Shown here: one piece after another, positions 1-12,009 of the stretch
Numbering within the stretch: position 1 is the stretch's first letter
How the letters are laid out: each line of letters begins with the position of its first letter
Notes under the pieces: generated by a model
The model's input: only the letters and a program-made list of their open reading frames with translations
What the model was told of the DNA's origin: nothing
The model's database searches: none
NCBI GenBank assembly: GCA_050084515.1
Contig: CM114272.1
Coordinates: forward strand, 53,320,001 to 53,384,000
Source of the DNA: Blasia pusilla
Lineage: Eukaryota; Marchantiophyta; Marchantiopsida; Blasiales
Direction of reading: 5' to 3'
DNA: 64,000 nucleotides
Position numbers and translations under genes: made by a program

Positions 1-843
1 GAACAGTTGTGCGTTTCATGCGTTAGTGGTTGAAACCTAGACCAAACGCGAGCGAGACTTGAGATGAGTTGAGTCTTGGAGGTTGGTTGCCAAAGAGGTG
101 AGAACCATTTGGAACATGACTAGCGTTTGGGAGAATCTGACTGTGTTTAGGACTATAACGTTGAGCTCCGAGATGCATTAGGGACAAATGTGTTGGAAAG
201 CTGATCTCAAGAGCAAAGATCTCAGCAAACGCATAAGTACAGGCTGAGATATTGGCCGAAAACGATTCAGAGAGCAATCGGGTTGAGGGCCAATTGAGGG
301 GCAGGTGTCTTTCCTAAATGTAGGGGGCCCGGAGATCCCCAGAAGTACTAGTAAGGGGAGTACCTTTCTGAGATGTCTCGGGAAACGAAACCCCACTTTG
401 GCGCCAAACGGCGTTTGAGGCGGATGAAACGGGAGTTTGGCGCGAAACCCCAAACCCAAACGTGATCCAAGGGAGTGGACTTTTCACGCCACACTTGGAT
501 TCCAACCGAATTCACCGTGCGAGTCTTGGTGAGGAACTCATTGGATGTTCATCGGATGATTGGAACCGCTTAGGCGCGAAACGCCGTTCAGCTCTGAATC
601 CGACGGAAAAGTCTGTCCCAAGTCTTTCGAGACTTGCCCGTGTTGGAAACCGCGAAACTAGGAAGGTTGAGCTTGAAGAGAGAGTCCGAGACGAGAACTC
701 GGAAAGTAATCCCGCTGATTGATCCAAGACCCGACTAACCGAAGTGCGTGTTTGGATGCAGATCAGCGTTGAGAGCGTGACCTACTGAACGCACGCTTCC
801 GCAACAAACAAGATTAACGTTCAAGGAGAGTAGGCGCACGACA
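1..843. mobile_element. LTR fragment (3' end of an LTR, cut by the window edge)
   Basis: This stretch is similar along its length to the complete solo LTR at 16367-17368. Shared landmarks include the GTTGAGGGCC block, the block around GTGTTTGGATGCAGATC, and the last 60 bases ending in CGACA at 843. The terminal CA fits an LTR end. Its other end lies outside the window, so the target duplication cannot be tested. It abuts the end of the CACTA transposase similarity at 844, so it was probably inserted into that element. Whether it is a solo LTR or part of a larger element is unknown. Confidence 0.7.
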
Positions 844-3407
844 TCTACACTCTCCCCCACTACCCTTCTTGATCGTGCTTGTTTGTGCATAACAACTTTC
901 CATCCTGGTCTATCTTCTACATCTCCATAAAATACTTGCTCTACTTGGCGAGGAAAAACAGAAGGATCAGAATTTAAGGGTACGAATTTTCTAAAGTTGG
1001 CTAGTAGGAAACCATTCTCATCATAAAGCATGCTGGGTTCTCGAGAGCCCATGTAGATTGAACCCATTTTCCCCTCATCAAGATAATGGGCTGCTCTAAC
1101 CGGCCATAATCCATAACTAAAATATCATAAAAGAGGCCAACATAAGGCATGTGATGGTTTGCGATGGATTCCTCCGACGGATGAGATTCAAAGATTGATG
1201 CAATCCCCGAATCAAAGGTTGTGTAATCACTTCCATCATCTACCCTAAAATGGTTTCCATAAGCTTTCATCTTCTTGTATGACAAGTAAAACCGAGAAGG
1301 TGGGACCGAAAATTTTACAACCATATCATCAATGGCATGGCCGGAAGCTATCCATTCTATAATCTTTGGACGGATCCACTGAGAGAATGTGGAATCCCCA
1401 TTGTCCTCCTCTCTGAACTTTCTGCACAATAACCAGCAATGACAAACTTTTAAAATCCAACACCCTCCATCAACTACAAAAGGTAGTTATTTCTTGCCTC
1501 GACAAATCATCTGATTGGATAGAAATAGAAAGGCTAGAAGGAAAATAGATAGAAAGAGTTTACATAACACTAGTACTTACTCCAACCACATTGTGAAACA
1601 TTCAATATTGTGGAGCACATATGCATGTGCCACTTCAAGGATTTCAGAGCTCATTTGACGCTTGGTCCCGACACCTTCTAACACCTCGCCAATAACTCCT
1701 TCATCCTCGCTCGCATCCCAAACTCTTGTTCGTATGACATCATAGTTTTGCATGTACTCGGTGATGAAACCAAGAGCTTCATCAAGTAGATATCCTTCGG
1801 CCATAAAACCTTCTGGTATGGCACATGATCTGACATAATTCTTCAATACACCCAAATATCTCTCCACATGGTACATCTACCGACATGGAACAAGGCCACA
1901 AATATCAAGCTCTTCAACCAAATGGACAAGGAGGTGAGTCATCACATCAAAGAAGGAAGGGGGAAAGTGTATCTCCATGAGGCAAAGCGTGGTAGAAACG
2001 TCTTCTTTTAAGGATTCAAAATCCTCAGGGTTGTATGTCTTAACACAAAGGCGTCGGAAAATTCTCGACATCCGCATGATAGTCATCTTGATTGGGCTTT
2101 TCAAGAGTCACCGCAAAAAGAATGGTAAGAGTTGTTGCATAAAAATATGATGGTCATGGGACTTAAGTGCATCCACATTCTTCCATAGCAGATGTTTTTG
2201 TAAAGCGCCAACATAACCGCTAGGAACTTTTAGACTTTGTACCCTAGCGTCAAATATCTTAACCTCCTCAGGGGGACGCACGTAAGCTGCCTTTGGTTTT
2301 AACTTGACGGATGCTCTACTAGGATGCACTTGAAGCCACAAGTGACGTCTAATTCCCCTAACCTCCATGTCTTGCCTAATTTGAACCAAGTCCTTGTTTT
2401 TCATACCAAACAAGGTTTTCAACATATTGTCCGCGACATTTTTTTCACAATGCATGATGTCAAGGGTATGACGGATCAATAAATCCTGAAAAATTATCAA
2501 GAAGGAATAATGTGAATTTTGGGTTCATCTATGCACTCAAAAAAGAAACTAGTAGGTGATCGAACCAACACAATTACCATAAGAAATGGAAAGTGTGGAC
2601 AAGTATGGAAAAATGCAATCATCTTCAATAGGTTTTACTCACCTTCCAATAAGGTAGTTCGAATAGAATGCTTTTTTCGTTGGACCCCATACACTTTGTA
2701 GGGATCAACCAGAAACTACTCATCCCTCTTGTGCCTAGGTCTTGGCGTTTCATCAAATATCTTCTTCATTTCAGCCCATCTCAATATGTCATGACTGGTC
2801 ACGCGCTTGGGCGTTCGACGATTTTCAACCTGTCGATTGAAAAGATGCACAAATTGGATCTTCCTGTAAGGATGATTCCTATCTTTATACCATCTGTGGC
2901 CTTGAAATGTTGGCTTATGCAAAGGTTTAGAATAATATGAATCTACTTGTGGTCCACACACCACGCATGCCAGTTTTCCCTTGGTACATTGGCCAGAGAC
3001 CACACCTAGCCCAAGATAGTCACTAATAGTCCATATGATCATGGCACTAAGAAGGAACTTATCTTGGCCTTCAGGAAGAGAACTATCATATGCAACAACT
3101 CCTTTCAAAGTAGTTGAAACTCGTTTACAAGTGGAGCTAAATACACATCTAAGTTATGAGAAGACACTGACTCCTTACCAGGAATAATTAAAGCCAATTG
3201 GAGAAAGAATTTCTTTCTACACAACCATGGTGGAAGATTGTAGTTCACCAAAATAACAGGCCAAGTTGACCAAACTGAACTCTTGTCCCTAAAAGGATTT
3301 ACTCCATCTAAAGCGAGCCCTAATCGACAGTTACGAGGCTCGTTCATGAACTCTGGCCAACGCTCACCTATATCTTTCCACTGTCGACAATCTCCAGCAT
3401 GACCCAC
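844..3407 (-). pseudogene. CACTA transposase, Tnp2 core and C-terminal segments (broken)
   Basis: Four blocks follow in order. 3105-3407 contains GVNPF, a WSTWPVILVNYNLPPWLC-type motif and DVYLAPL. 2716-3108 contains GVVAYDSSL and SAMIIWTISDYLG. 2108-2500 contains LDIMHCEKNV, GIRRHLW and KSHDHHIFMQQLLP. 1577-2104 contains FPPSFFDVMTHLLVHLVEEL, then a YHVERYLGVLKNYVR-like motif and PEGFMAEGYLLDEAL. 735-1429 holds the less conserved C-terminal part, ending where the LTR starts. All motifs are characteristic of Tnp2. Frame changes between blocks may partly be introns. The protein end is lost at the LTR junction. Confidence 0.75.
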
Positions 3408-3432
3408 TTTACCATCTCTACTTTTTTTTTTC

Positions 3433-4365
3433 TTATGTCCATTTCATTAGTTCAGCTATGGTCTTACATCTATACATACGTTTTAACCGTGGGATAATTG
3501 GAAAGTGTTTGAGAACCTTTACAAAAATCTTTGTTTTCCCTTGCACCTTATATCGAGGGGAGTTGCACTTTGAGCAATTCAACAAGTCCTTATGCTCTCC
3601 ATTGAAGAGCATACAACCATTGGGACAACAATGAATTTGAATATAATTCAAACCAAACTTATTGATCAATGTTTTGGCATCATAATGGTTTCTTGGAACC
3701 ACATTCTCATTGGGCATGACTTGCACTGCCAACAATTTTAGGATCTCATCCATAGCAATATTTGAGACATTGTGAGTATCACATATGTTTAAGAATAACA
3801 TGGTGAATGCAAGTTTGCTATTTTTAGAACCCGTAAATAAGGGTTGAAAAGCATCCCTTAACACCTTAGACTGTGTAGCCCATTCCTCCTCACCACCTCC
3901 CCTTTCAAATTCGTCTAACCCCATCTCAAATGGCACTTGATCCTCATCTTCGATTCTAGCATCTAGTTGTATCTCTGTTGGTAGATCTTGGACTTGTCTC
4001 ATGTCAAAGGTATGGAAAGCCTCGTTGATCATCCGATGGATATCTAACGTTTTGTCAATTTCCAACGGTGGATCACTACATGATTGATTTAAATCAGTTA
4101 TAACATCACTATGATCTAGAATAACGTGATTATCATCATGGTGACCTTCATTTGATTTCCACTCCTCGTCTGATGAATCATAATCATCAGGATTTACCCA
4201 GATTCGTTTCGGAGGATATCTCTTATTTTTAATGAGGTGCTTTTCTACAATGTGTACTAATCTCAATTTTATCCCTTTGCATTGACTACACGGGCACCTT
4301 AGTTTCTTCAACCCAAGAACTCTTGCTGCTTCCTTCTCTCTACGCCAGATCTTTTCGTCATGGGA
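3433..4365 (-). pseudogene. CACTA transposase, N-terminal segment (transposase-associated domain)
   Basis: The open stretch begins with the RCPCSQCKG motif typical of the transposase-associated zinc-binding domain of Tnp2 proteins. Just upstream, in the right frame up to about 4365, reads a DEKIWRREKEAARVLGL-like lead-in. An acidic middle region follows. The end carries a Tnp2-like part with CCPNGCMLFNGEH and CSKCNSPRY, a cysteine-rich pattern usual before the Tnp2 core. The frame runs about 290 codons without a stop, then breaks near 3433. The remainder continues in another frame. It may be a first exon or a truncated product; I cannot decide without a full-length relative. Confidence 0.75.
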
Positions 4366-7300
4366 GCAATCCTCCCAACATCACTTAGACCTGGCCTAGC
4401 TCTTTTAAATTGCCCCGTTCTCTACATTCTAATAGACCAAACAATATGTGTGAAAGTGGGCTACATAACATAGAATTCGCCTTCATTCACTTTTATTAAT
4501 TATGTGTTCTAACGGGTGATAGGAGTTCACATCACATCCATGTTCTATCAATAGTCTAAGAAGATATCAACCAAAATAACTTATTAAGATTTCTTCTCTT
4601 TAGGTACTTACTGGTCAAATCACTGATTACAGCAAAGCATTGATTCTCCTCGCCTCCCCTATTCAAAGATTTTTGCTATCACCTGCATCATGGATCCAAA
4701 AACCATCTTATAAGTAGAATGTGGAACATTATTTATAATATAGGTTGATCAGGTTGAGAGGCTGGCTTGAAGAGAAGGGCCCTATGCTCCTACCTCATAC
4801 GTCATGGAACTCTTCACCACACCATCTACTTTACATGATCCAGGTTTGATATTTATCTGGGCAAAGAATCTAGGCTATTGAATGTGTTGAACAATTCTGT
4901 TACCAGCTTAGCAATATCAGCATATGCTCTTGCTTTGTGTGTTATGAATGTTAAGCAAGAGACCAAGTAGTGACTAGAGGTTCACAATGATGGTGATGAA
5001 AGGTTTCATCCCCATCATCATACAAGGCCCAAGACTTCAGTTGTGTTCCTATCTTGATGTTCTTATAGTTTAAGTGGATTGTCCCATTCCTAAACTTGAA
5101 CTTAAGCCGGGGTCTCAAGCAAGGGGTTCCCCAAAAATATTTCTTCAGTTCTGCTTGTTCAAGATATACTGTCAAGGGTCACGTATTCCTCCGTGTTGTT
5201 CTACTATGATCATTTGCCCACTGCTTTGGTTATGGTATCCACAAATGCTTTCTCATCTTGCTCCCATAAATCAGGCTATGCAAGGAGCTTGGTTGTGTGC
5301 ACAATGTCTTAAACCTGTTTTGGCCAAGGTTTTGCCATATTCCAGTGTGGGATGAAGGGTTTTCTACACCAACACTACCTAAACTGCTCTATTACGCAAT
5401 ATTCCAATGTGGGATGAAGGGTGTCTAAAGCAACAATACCTAAACTGCTATATTACGCTATTTTTGTAGTCAAGCTTCCGATTCACCATCACGGTATATG
5501 TTGGGTAGGCTCAAGCCACAGAATCGCTCATCAGACAGGTGAGAGGGCCCCAACTTGACATTGTATTAGAAAATTTTGGGAAAAGTGGGAGATCCTTAAA
5601 AAAAAGCAAGTGTTGTTGCTAAGGAAAAACCCATGATACATCTGCCCACTTGTTCTCATGAAAGGAAGTCTTCATAAACATCTAGACCAAAACATAGTTA
5701 TGATGTTGCTGGCTCAAACAATCTTTATTCGTTTTGTATCCAATCTGGTCCAATCACAACAACATATGTCCTCTCTAGACCAGACACTCATGAATGGCAA
5801 ACTACTACACAAGCTAAAATTGCGTCTTTCCACAAAAATAGAAGCTGGACTCTATTAACAAATCCTAAAAAGTGCAAGTCATCCACATATGCTGCCAATG
5901 TACATCTATTCGAAAGGAGGTGCAGTACATTGAGCCTCAAGGACTCTGGGATCTATTGCTATTGGTAGTGTTAGAACTGCCCATAGCCCAGATGGCAAGC
6001 TTGCATATGGTTTTGCAACATCAAACGCCAATGGTAGGGGATGTAGTGTCTATTGGATTCAATCTCTTCTTATTTTGATGACATGTGAAGGGAATGCTCT
6101 AAGATTCAAGATCTTCCAATCAAGTTTTTCCTTCTTCACTCATTAAGCTGCCAAAAGTGGAACTATTTCTGTCTAAATGATTCAATGGCATGATTTCCAG
6201 CTGCCCTAATTGATGTGAAAGGTATTTCGGGACTAATTGATTAACATCCTACAAAGACCTTAGCCAATGTTTGGTTGTTTGCATCTCAAACATGCTCATG
6301 AATTGGGCAGACAGTTACTACACAGTGTAATACATAAGCTGAATATAGAGGCTAAAAAATATATAAGTTGGATTTGACATTTACTTGTAGACATTCTTTG
6401 TATCACAACACATTCAACAACTACACATTCAGGTTAGAATGTAGATCCTCAGTTCAGGCTGCTAATGTTACATACAAGTAGATTTCGTTTTATCATTGTT
6501 GGGGACCAGGGCCGTTCACTCCATGTAATCAACAAGAGTCTACATAGTAGTAGACTACATCCGTTCCTTGCAGGGGAGCAACGGCGAGCAGCTAGCAGAC
6601 TAAGTACACACATGGTGCGTTCATACTTGGCAAGGGATTACCTGGAATCAAATGCAGCGTCAACTCGGCGAACATCCGAGCTTAAATTTTGATACAGCAT
6701 TTGGCTATCATTGCACAATGTCTTGAAACACTGCAAATCTTGCCGCCTGCATTGTAGGATGTATGTCAAGAATTAGGTTCACATTACACAAATTAGAAAC
6801 AAAAAAACAAGCACACACTCTTCGTCACTCGTGTTCTCGCATACGCACGAGTCGAAGTAGCTAGGGCGCGTTGGCAGGGAGTTAAGATTGAGAAAAAAAA
6901 AAAAAGTAGAGGTCGGACAAACCTCATAATATGAAGGTGTGAACTCGGGAGACAGCATGTCGAGGGACACCAAGCCAGAGAGGGTGCCCGACTATAATCT
7001 ACCACACTCTCTGGCAACAAACCAAATTCACCCTCAAAGTGTGGTAGATTTCAATCTGGGACTTGTTACAACCTTAGTGCCTTGAACCAACAAATGCTTG
7101 TCAAGCCCAACGAGAGCTCATAGTGGAATAAAATCCATGATATTTGTAAGAGACAAAAGACATGGGCCGCATTGGTTCAATAGAAACTCTACCGCACCTG
7201 ATCCTTTTGAGAGCTAGAGAGGTGCGGGGATGTTGCAAGGCTCGATTCTTCCCGTGTTAACTTTTGGACTCCAAATATGACTCTTAAGCTTCTCCGGAGC

Positions 7301-8295
7301 ACGCTCATCCTTACTTGGATTTCTAGGGTAGGGAAGCAAGGGACATTCTGAACTAGGGTAGTATTTGTAAGTAGCGTCCTTGTGTTGTGCACCTCGGAGT
7401 AGATTCAGAGAGAGAGAGAAGGAAGGAAGGAGGTAAGTAAGGGCTTGCAGTGCATGGCCTGCAGTCCAAACCAAATAACGATCCAACTCATGCAATATGG
7501 TTTCTCTCTCCCTGACGGGGAGGAGTTGGAAAGACGCATGAGGTGTCCTTCCACCTCCCAGCTTGGGAGAGAAAGTGATCAAATGTGTAGAAAAGAAAAA
7601 TGGGTAAAAGAGAGAAAGGGAACCTTCAAGACTCAGGACCCGAGGGATCATTTCCAATCTTTGAGGGCTCGACCGGTGGGTGGATGCACATCCTTTCTTT
7701 ACAAAAAGAGAAATGTGCTACACCTCTCCTTCCCCAAATACGCACTTTGTGCTTATGGCTGGCATTGGCAGCTAAAGGCCCTTCGTCCCACCCATTCGAA
7801 AGCTTTGATGCGACCTTTCTAGCCGGAGTCACAGATGCGGTAGATATTTCTTCATGGTCCTCTTCCTAGCCTGAGTCACAAATGCTTTGTTTGCCCTTTC
7901 TTCGTGATGATCCCTACTTGTCCACGGATGAATCCACACTCTTCAGAAAATAGATACAGATTGAGGATCGATGCTATGATCTCGAGTTCTTAAACTTCCA
8001 ACTTAGAGCTTTCTCAAACTTTCAACCTAAAGCATATGCGCGGCCGCGGAACGCGAGCTCCAAGAGTGTGGGAAAGTTCTAGGAGTGCGGGAAAGTACTT
8101 AGCGTCTCAAAACTCAAAAGAGGGTCTAAAAAAACTGATGTGGCTTTATTTTATTAAGATCTTATTTTCCAACTTCGCAATAATTTTAATGTACCAACTA
8201 TTTTTAAAATTGGATGGAAGTTTTTTTAATCCTACCAGTTCTAATCTAATCTTATTTTTCCATGTCATGTTATGAATTAAATTTTAATTAATTCA
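4366..8295. other. No recognisable gene; intergenic or decayed repeat DNA
   Basis: Only short open stretches occur on both strands and none matches a family I recognise. A plus-strand stretch around 5940-6060 reads like coding sequence for about 35 codons but is broken by stops and has no identifiable domain. 7190-7830 has open frames on both strands without recognisable motifs. A 13-base poly-A run lies near 6893. A small tandem duplication is listed separately. Confidence 0.5.
5338..5457. repeat. Two-copy tandem repeat, about 61 bp unit
   Basis: The block beginning ATATTCCAGTGTGGGATGAA and ending ATTACGC occurs twice in direct succession with several mismatches. Both copies contain the landmarks GTGGGATGAAGGGT and ACCTAAACTGCT. 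It looks like a local duplication. Confidence 0.7.
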
Positions 8296-8735
8296 TAAGA
8301 AATGCCATGTCTAAGTCCTTTTTGCAATAATCTAGTCTTTCCTAATGACATGCCATTAATTTATAGTAATTATATTAAAAAAATTACTTAGATAATAAAT
8401 TTCCATGTCACATCCTCAAGTCATTTTTAGTAACTAATTAATACTATAGTATGCCACCTAGACCTCTCTAGTTACATGTAGTTGTATTGGAATTCAATTG
8501 TAAGCGACTAACAAGCCATGTCAACGTCCTTTATGCACTAATCTAGTCATTGATAATAACATGTCATTACTTTATAATAATTATTTTTAAAAATATTTTA
8601 AAAATCTAGAAAGAAAATTCCATGTCATATTCTCTAGTCATTCTTAGTAACTAGTTAAAACTATATTTTTCCATCTATGACTCTTTAGTAACATGTAGTT
8701 GTATTTTAGTTATATTGGACTTTAGTTGTAAGTGA
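8296..8735. repeat. Two-copy diverged tandem repeat, about 220 bp unit
   Basis: Unit 1 (about 8296-8511) and unit 2 (about 8512-8735) share, in the same order: a CCATGTC-AGTCCTTT-TGCA block, AATCTAGTC, a TAATGACATGCCATTA-like block, TAGTAACTA, ACATGTAGTTGTATT, and TTGTAAG-GACTAA. The region is AT-rich and non-coding. Copy A of the gypsy family begins just downstream. Confidence 0.65.
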
Positions 8736-8779
8736 CTAATTGTTAAATTCGTCATATTCCTTCTAGTGTCAATACCTCA

Positions 8780-9530
8780 CCACCATCTTGACAAATGGCC
8801 GCAAGTAAATCATGCTGTGGGCCATTAAGCAACAAATAAGGTGAGAAAGATGATAAGGATGCATGTCTCATAAATCTGAATTATTTCTAACCATGGCAAT
8901 TATAGGTCACAATCTCGTAGGTGACCTCTCTACAACCACACTTGTGCAAACCACTTTTCATCATTTAGACAACTCTCTTTGCTAGTCCATCTATCTTAGG
9001 ATGATCTGTAAAGTACTACAATGGTGGATCAATATCTAGTCATACAAGCCTAGAACTCTTTGTAAAACTCTATACCATAGACCATGGTCAATCAACACGC
9101 CACTTGATGGACCATAATGACTCAACACTGAATCTAGGAATGTATATTCTACTCCATCACTCGCTTTGTAAGGCAATGCAACTAACTCTATCCACTTTGA
9201 GAAGTGCTCAACCATCACCAATATGTAACAACTATGACGCACCTTTAAAGATAAATGACACGCAAAAGCCAAAGTCCATATATTTCCTAAATTTATAATC
9301 ATTAGTAGATGCAACTATGGAGTTATAGCATTGTACAATGCTCAGACTCAATCACGTGCCATGCATCTAGCAACAAACTCTTGAACGTCACTAATATTGC
9401 ATCTAGAGCAAGTCTTACATTCGCTTTCCTCAAAAGTCCCCCAACTCCACATAGGAAGGTTGCACCAAACATGCTCTTGCAAAGGATGAAGCACCACGCG
9501 TATTCTACTATTTTCCCAAATTTGTAAGAC
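8780..9530 (-). pseudogene. Integrase remnant of gypsy copy A
   Basis: The minus-strand translation contains YILVMVEHFSKWIELVALP, the usual stretch just after the first catalytic Asp of Ty3/gypsy integrases. It is followed by an FLDSVLSHYGPSSGVLID-like segment corresponding to the block around the second Asp. 9323-9532 carries the remains of the preceding CRMVCD-type zinc-binding and linker region. Frames are broken at several points. The match to the intact order in copy B is clear, so this is a dead integrase. Confidence 0.75.
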
Positions 9531-10189
9531 ATGTGTCCCCTCCCATGAGAATCATCTAGCTCGCTATAGGATCCGATCTTGCTCGCTATAGGATCCGATC
9601 TTGCTCTCTAACACCGCTTGCAACGTTGTCAATACACACGTATTCAAAGATTACCTCATCCTCTTAGATGTCTTGAATATTTGTCATCTCCTCACTAGCC
9701 TTTGCATCTAAGGACTCTCCATCACACCTCACTATCAAAATCTCAACTCTCCGGCTCTCCATAACCAGAAAAACCAAATAAGCTAATGTGTGACATCCAA
9801 GCATCTAAAATGCAAGATAATCCATCCTCATTACTCTCTCCATACCAACAACCTATAGTCGCATCTTGCTGACTCAAGCATGGATTATGACTTAACCATC
9901 TACGTCGTGGTTAAGCATCCCAAGTTGATGTATCACTTGGAAATCCTACTCTTGCAATAATAAAACCCACCTAACAAGCTTCTATGTAAGCTTGTTGGAC
10001 TGTATTAATCACTTACGTTGTTTATATTCACTAATGATGGTAAAGGGATTGTTGAATAAGTGACATCTAAAATGCAAGATAATCCATATTTCAGCCAAAC
10101 ATTTGCCCTCACATGTGCTATATTTTACCTCTGCAACATTATTCAAGAAATAATTGTAAGCCACCAAGAACTCTCTATCCTCATCATCA

Positions 10190-10498
10190 TATTAAATAAG
10201 CATTGCTGCAAGCATTCAATGGTCCCCATCTGATCCAAATCTTGCGCCCCCAACAATGAAATATCCCTCGATAAGTAACTTTGGTAATCTTGTATGACCA
10301 GCGTAGATGATAAGTTAGGAAAATGAAGAGGCAACCGCACCACATGTCAGAGCTAGACGCGCCTCGCAATAACATCATGCTCAATATACAAATAATGCGG
10401 CACAAACACTCCTGCCTATAAAACAACAACCAAACCACTATTAATCCCCCCAAAGAGATCCAACACTTAAATATTCTCCTTTGGAATGTGCCACACAA
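10190..10498 (-). pseudogene. Remnant of retrotransposon-borne cytosine-5 DNA methyltransferase (copy A)
   Basis: The minus strand just below 10490 reads VLDLFGGINSGL, the S-adenosylmethionine-binding motif I of cytosine-5 methyltransferases. It continues through HYLYIEHDVIARR, corresponding to motif II with its acidic residue. In-frame stops interrupt it. Everything after this point, including the catalytic Pro-Cys motif, is deleted: sequence corresponding to RNase H of copy B follows directly. It is recognisable only because copies B and D preserve the rest. Confidence 0.75.
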
Positions 10499-10830
10499 TT
10501 GGTGTAATATCCAAGGGTATCATTGTAGCACTCTTTGCTGCCTTGGGCTCCTTTGATTCATCGTGATTTGGAGCAAAGGTATCATTTTGCACGATTTGTA
10601 TGTAATTATCTCCTTAGTGTTAAAGCTCCTTCCTTGAGCCTCACTAAGAGCCTCACAAAGGCACCTCCTTCTATAGGGATGTTGATCACATGTGTGTCTT
10701 CTCCATGGACATGCCTCTCGATCAAATCGTTAAGCCAAGTGATCCCATTGCTAAACGTCGGCAGTATTGCTACCTCTCTTGATCATCGCTCGATCATTCC
10801 ACTCATGAATCACAGAAATAACAAGCTAAG

Positions 10831-11306
10831 TCACTCATCATTTGATTGCCATTGTGGTTTGTAGGATATTGACGTCTCAGAGTAATCCAAGTAAAATCCC
10901 ATGGGGTAAAATACTACTCCACTAACCAAGATGTCATAGGACTCTACATCGATCATTATTGCCTTGGCTTGCACCACAGACTCATCTTTCAGGTATCTTG
11001 GTTGAATTCTTACCACAACCTTATATTGGGTGGTATAATACAACGTACTCGCTCCATCCAAGGACCTCTGTATCTTGAATAGGCCACTCCCGGATGACTC
11101 CCCACATCACACCTCATCAGGCCCAATCCTATAAACGTCCCCTTACCCAACATTAGACGTTGCATTCTTGAATCCAATAAAGCACGATATGGATAAAACA
11201 CTCTATCTCTTAGAATCACCAAATGGAAGATCTCTCTATGGTTATCTAGTAAGAAAATACTTGGAGAAATCATATCACGCTCAGGTTTAGCAAGCATCTC
11301 CGCCAT
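10831..11306 (-). pseudogene. Retropepsin-like protease region of gypsy copy A
   Basis: Contains ALLDSRMQRLMLGKGTF, equivalent to the LDSGAQPLLLGK active-site block of copy B with the Gly of DSG changed to Arg. It then reads a YKVVVRIQPRYL-like block and AIMIDVESYDILVSG, which the other copies share. Copies A and D both show DSR here. The two parts lie in different frames. Confidence 0.7.
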
Positions 11307-11656
11307 CCTAGCAACCGCAACTTGCCATAAATCTCAAGTGGATGTCCCAAGCATAGTTGTTGTGCGCATACATATCGCTACACAACATACATCGCTGTCA
11401 TCAAACACACACACAAACACACACGATCCCATGCTAACTCATGGCATCCATACACAGAAGCGAGAAGTACCAAAATATCTCCAATCGCCCCCTTAGTTGG
11501 TGGTTAGGTCCCTCTAACTCCAAATAGCCATCTATCCCTACCTACCACGACATGCATCTCTAGGATGCTAAGAGCAGAAAGGCCGGGTGCTCATGTGGCT
11601 CCATCGTTAGTCGCCTTCTTGTCATCCATGTCATAGAAAAAAGTCGGAATCGAAAC

Positions 11657-12007
11657 CTACATAGTATCTTCTCTATGTACATGTGGGAAACATCCCCGAG
11701 GAACCTTAGTGAGAGGTGGCGTTAGACATGCCATATGCCAACCTCTCGAACATCCATCACAGACTAGCATCGTGGCCGCACCACGACCAGAACCACACAA
11801 CATACAACGCAAGCCTGTAGGAACTACTGCTAAGCTCGGATCTACTATACCATCAATGTTAGGAAGGTAACATGGCGCACAATTACCCACATGGTCCTTC
11901 CATACCATACCATCGCATCCCTCAAACAAGAGAATACCGGATGGCAAAACGTCATGCACTCTCGGGATAGTGCACCTTGTAGTCACATCTAATGTCGTCC
12001 GTGCCAT
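11657..12007 (-). pseudogene. Post-integrase tail with PHD-like zinc finger (copy B)
   Basis: About 115 codons follow the integrase. The first half contains a GILLFEGCDGMVWKDHV-type block that copy D also has, followed by NCAPCYLPNIDG. The second half reads CMLCG, eleven-residue spacing, CDGCSRGWHMAC, LTPPLTKVPRG. This is the C-x2-C, C-x2-C, H-x2-C order and the TPPL-x-VP signature of PHD fingers, which bind histone tails. The last Cys pair is garbled by small deletions after PRG, so this copy is broken. By analogy with the chromodomains of other Ty3/gypsy integrases, the finger may steer insertion to particular chromatin; that is inference. Copy D is truncated just before the finger. Confidence 0.7.
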
Positions 12008-12009
12008 CT

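Larger units (their letters stand above)
844..4365 (-). mobile_element. Degenerate CACTA (En/Spm-type) DNA transposon, transposase region
   Basis: Successive minus-strand segments, read from 4365 down to 844, match the order of a plant CACTA Tnp2 transposase: the transposase-associated N-terminal domain, the Tnp2 core, then the C-terminal region. The segments lie in different frames with gaps that may be introns or damage. I found no CACTA terminal inverted repeats, so the element ends are not defined. The 3' side is interrupted by the LTR at 1-843. The family call rests on recognised Tnp2 motifs; autonomy is unlikely. Confidence 0.8.
8772..11360 (-). mobile_element. Ty3/gypsy retrotransposon copy A, internally deleted (methyltransferase family)
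   Basis: Read on the minus strand from 11360, the order is: the end of the gag-protease linker, retropepsin-like region (10831-11306), start of the methyltransferase domain (10190-10498), part of RNase H (about 9900-10190), then integrase (about 8780-9530). It aligns to copy B throughout. 11200-11350 matches B around 17800-17930, 10019-10190 matches 13440-13610, and 8772-8940 matches 12203-12360. The piece corresponding to about 13610-15780 of B, comprising reverse transcriptase and the later methyltransferase motifs, is missing. The deletion junction is near 10190-10215. It is full of stops and clearly inactive. No LTRs were identified. Confidence 0.85.

Noticed and set aside
5940-6420. Possible plus-strand gene fragment
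   Set aside because: Coding-like wording for a few dozen codons, but stops in all frames and no domain that I can name.
7190-7830. Overlapping open frames on both strands up to about 147 codons
   Set aside because: No recognisable domain, low-complexity composition, and equal openness on both strands; no evidence of a gene.
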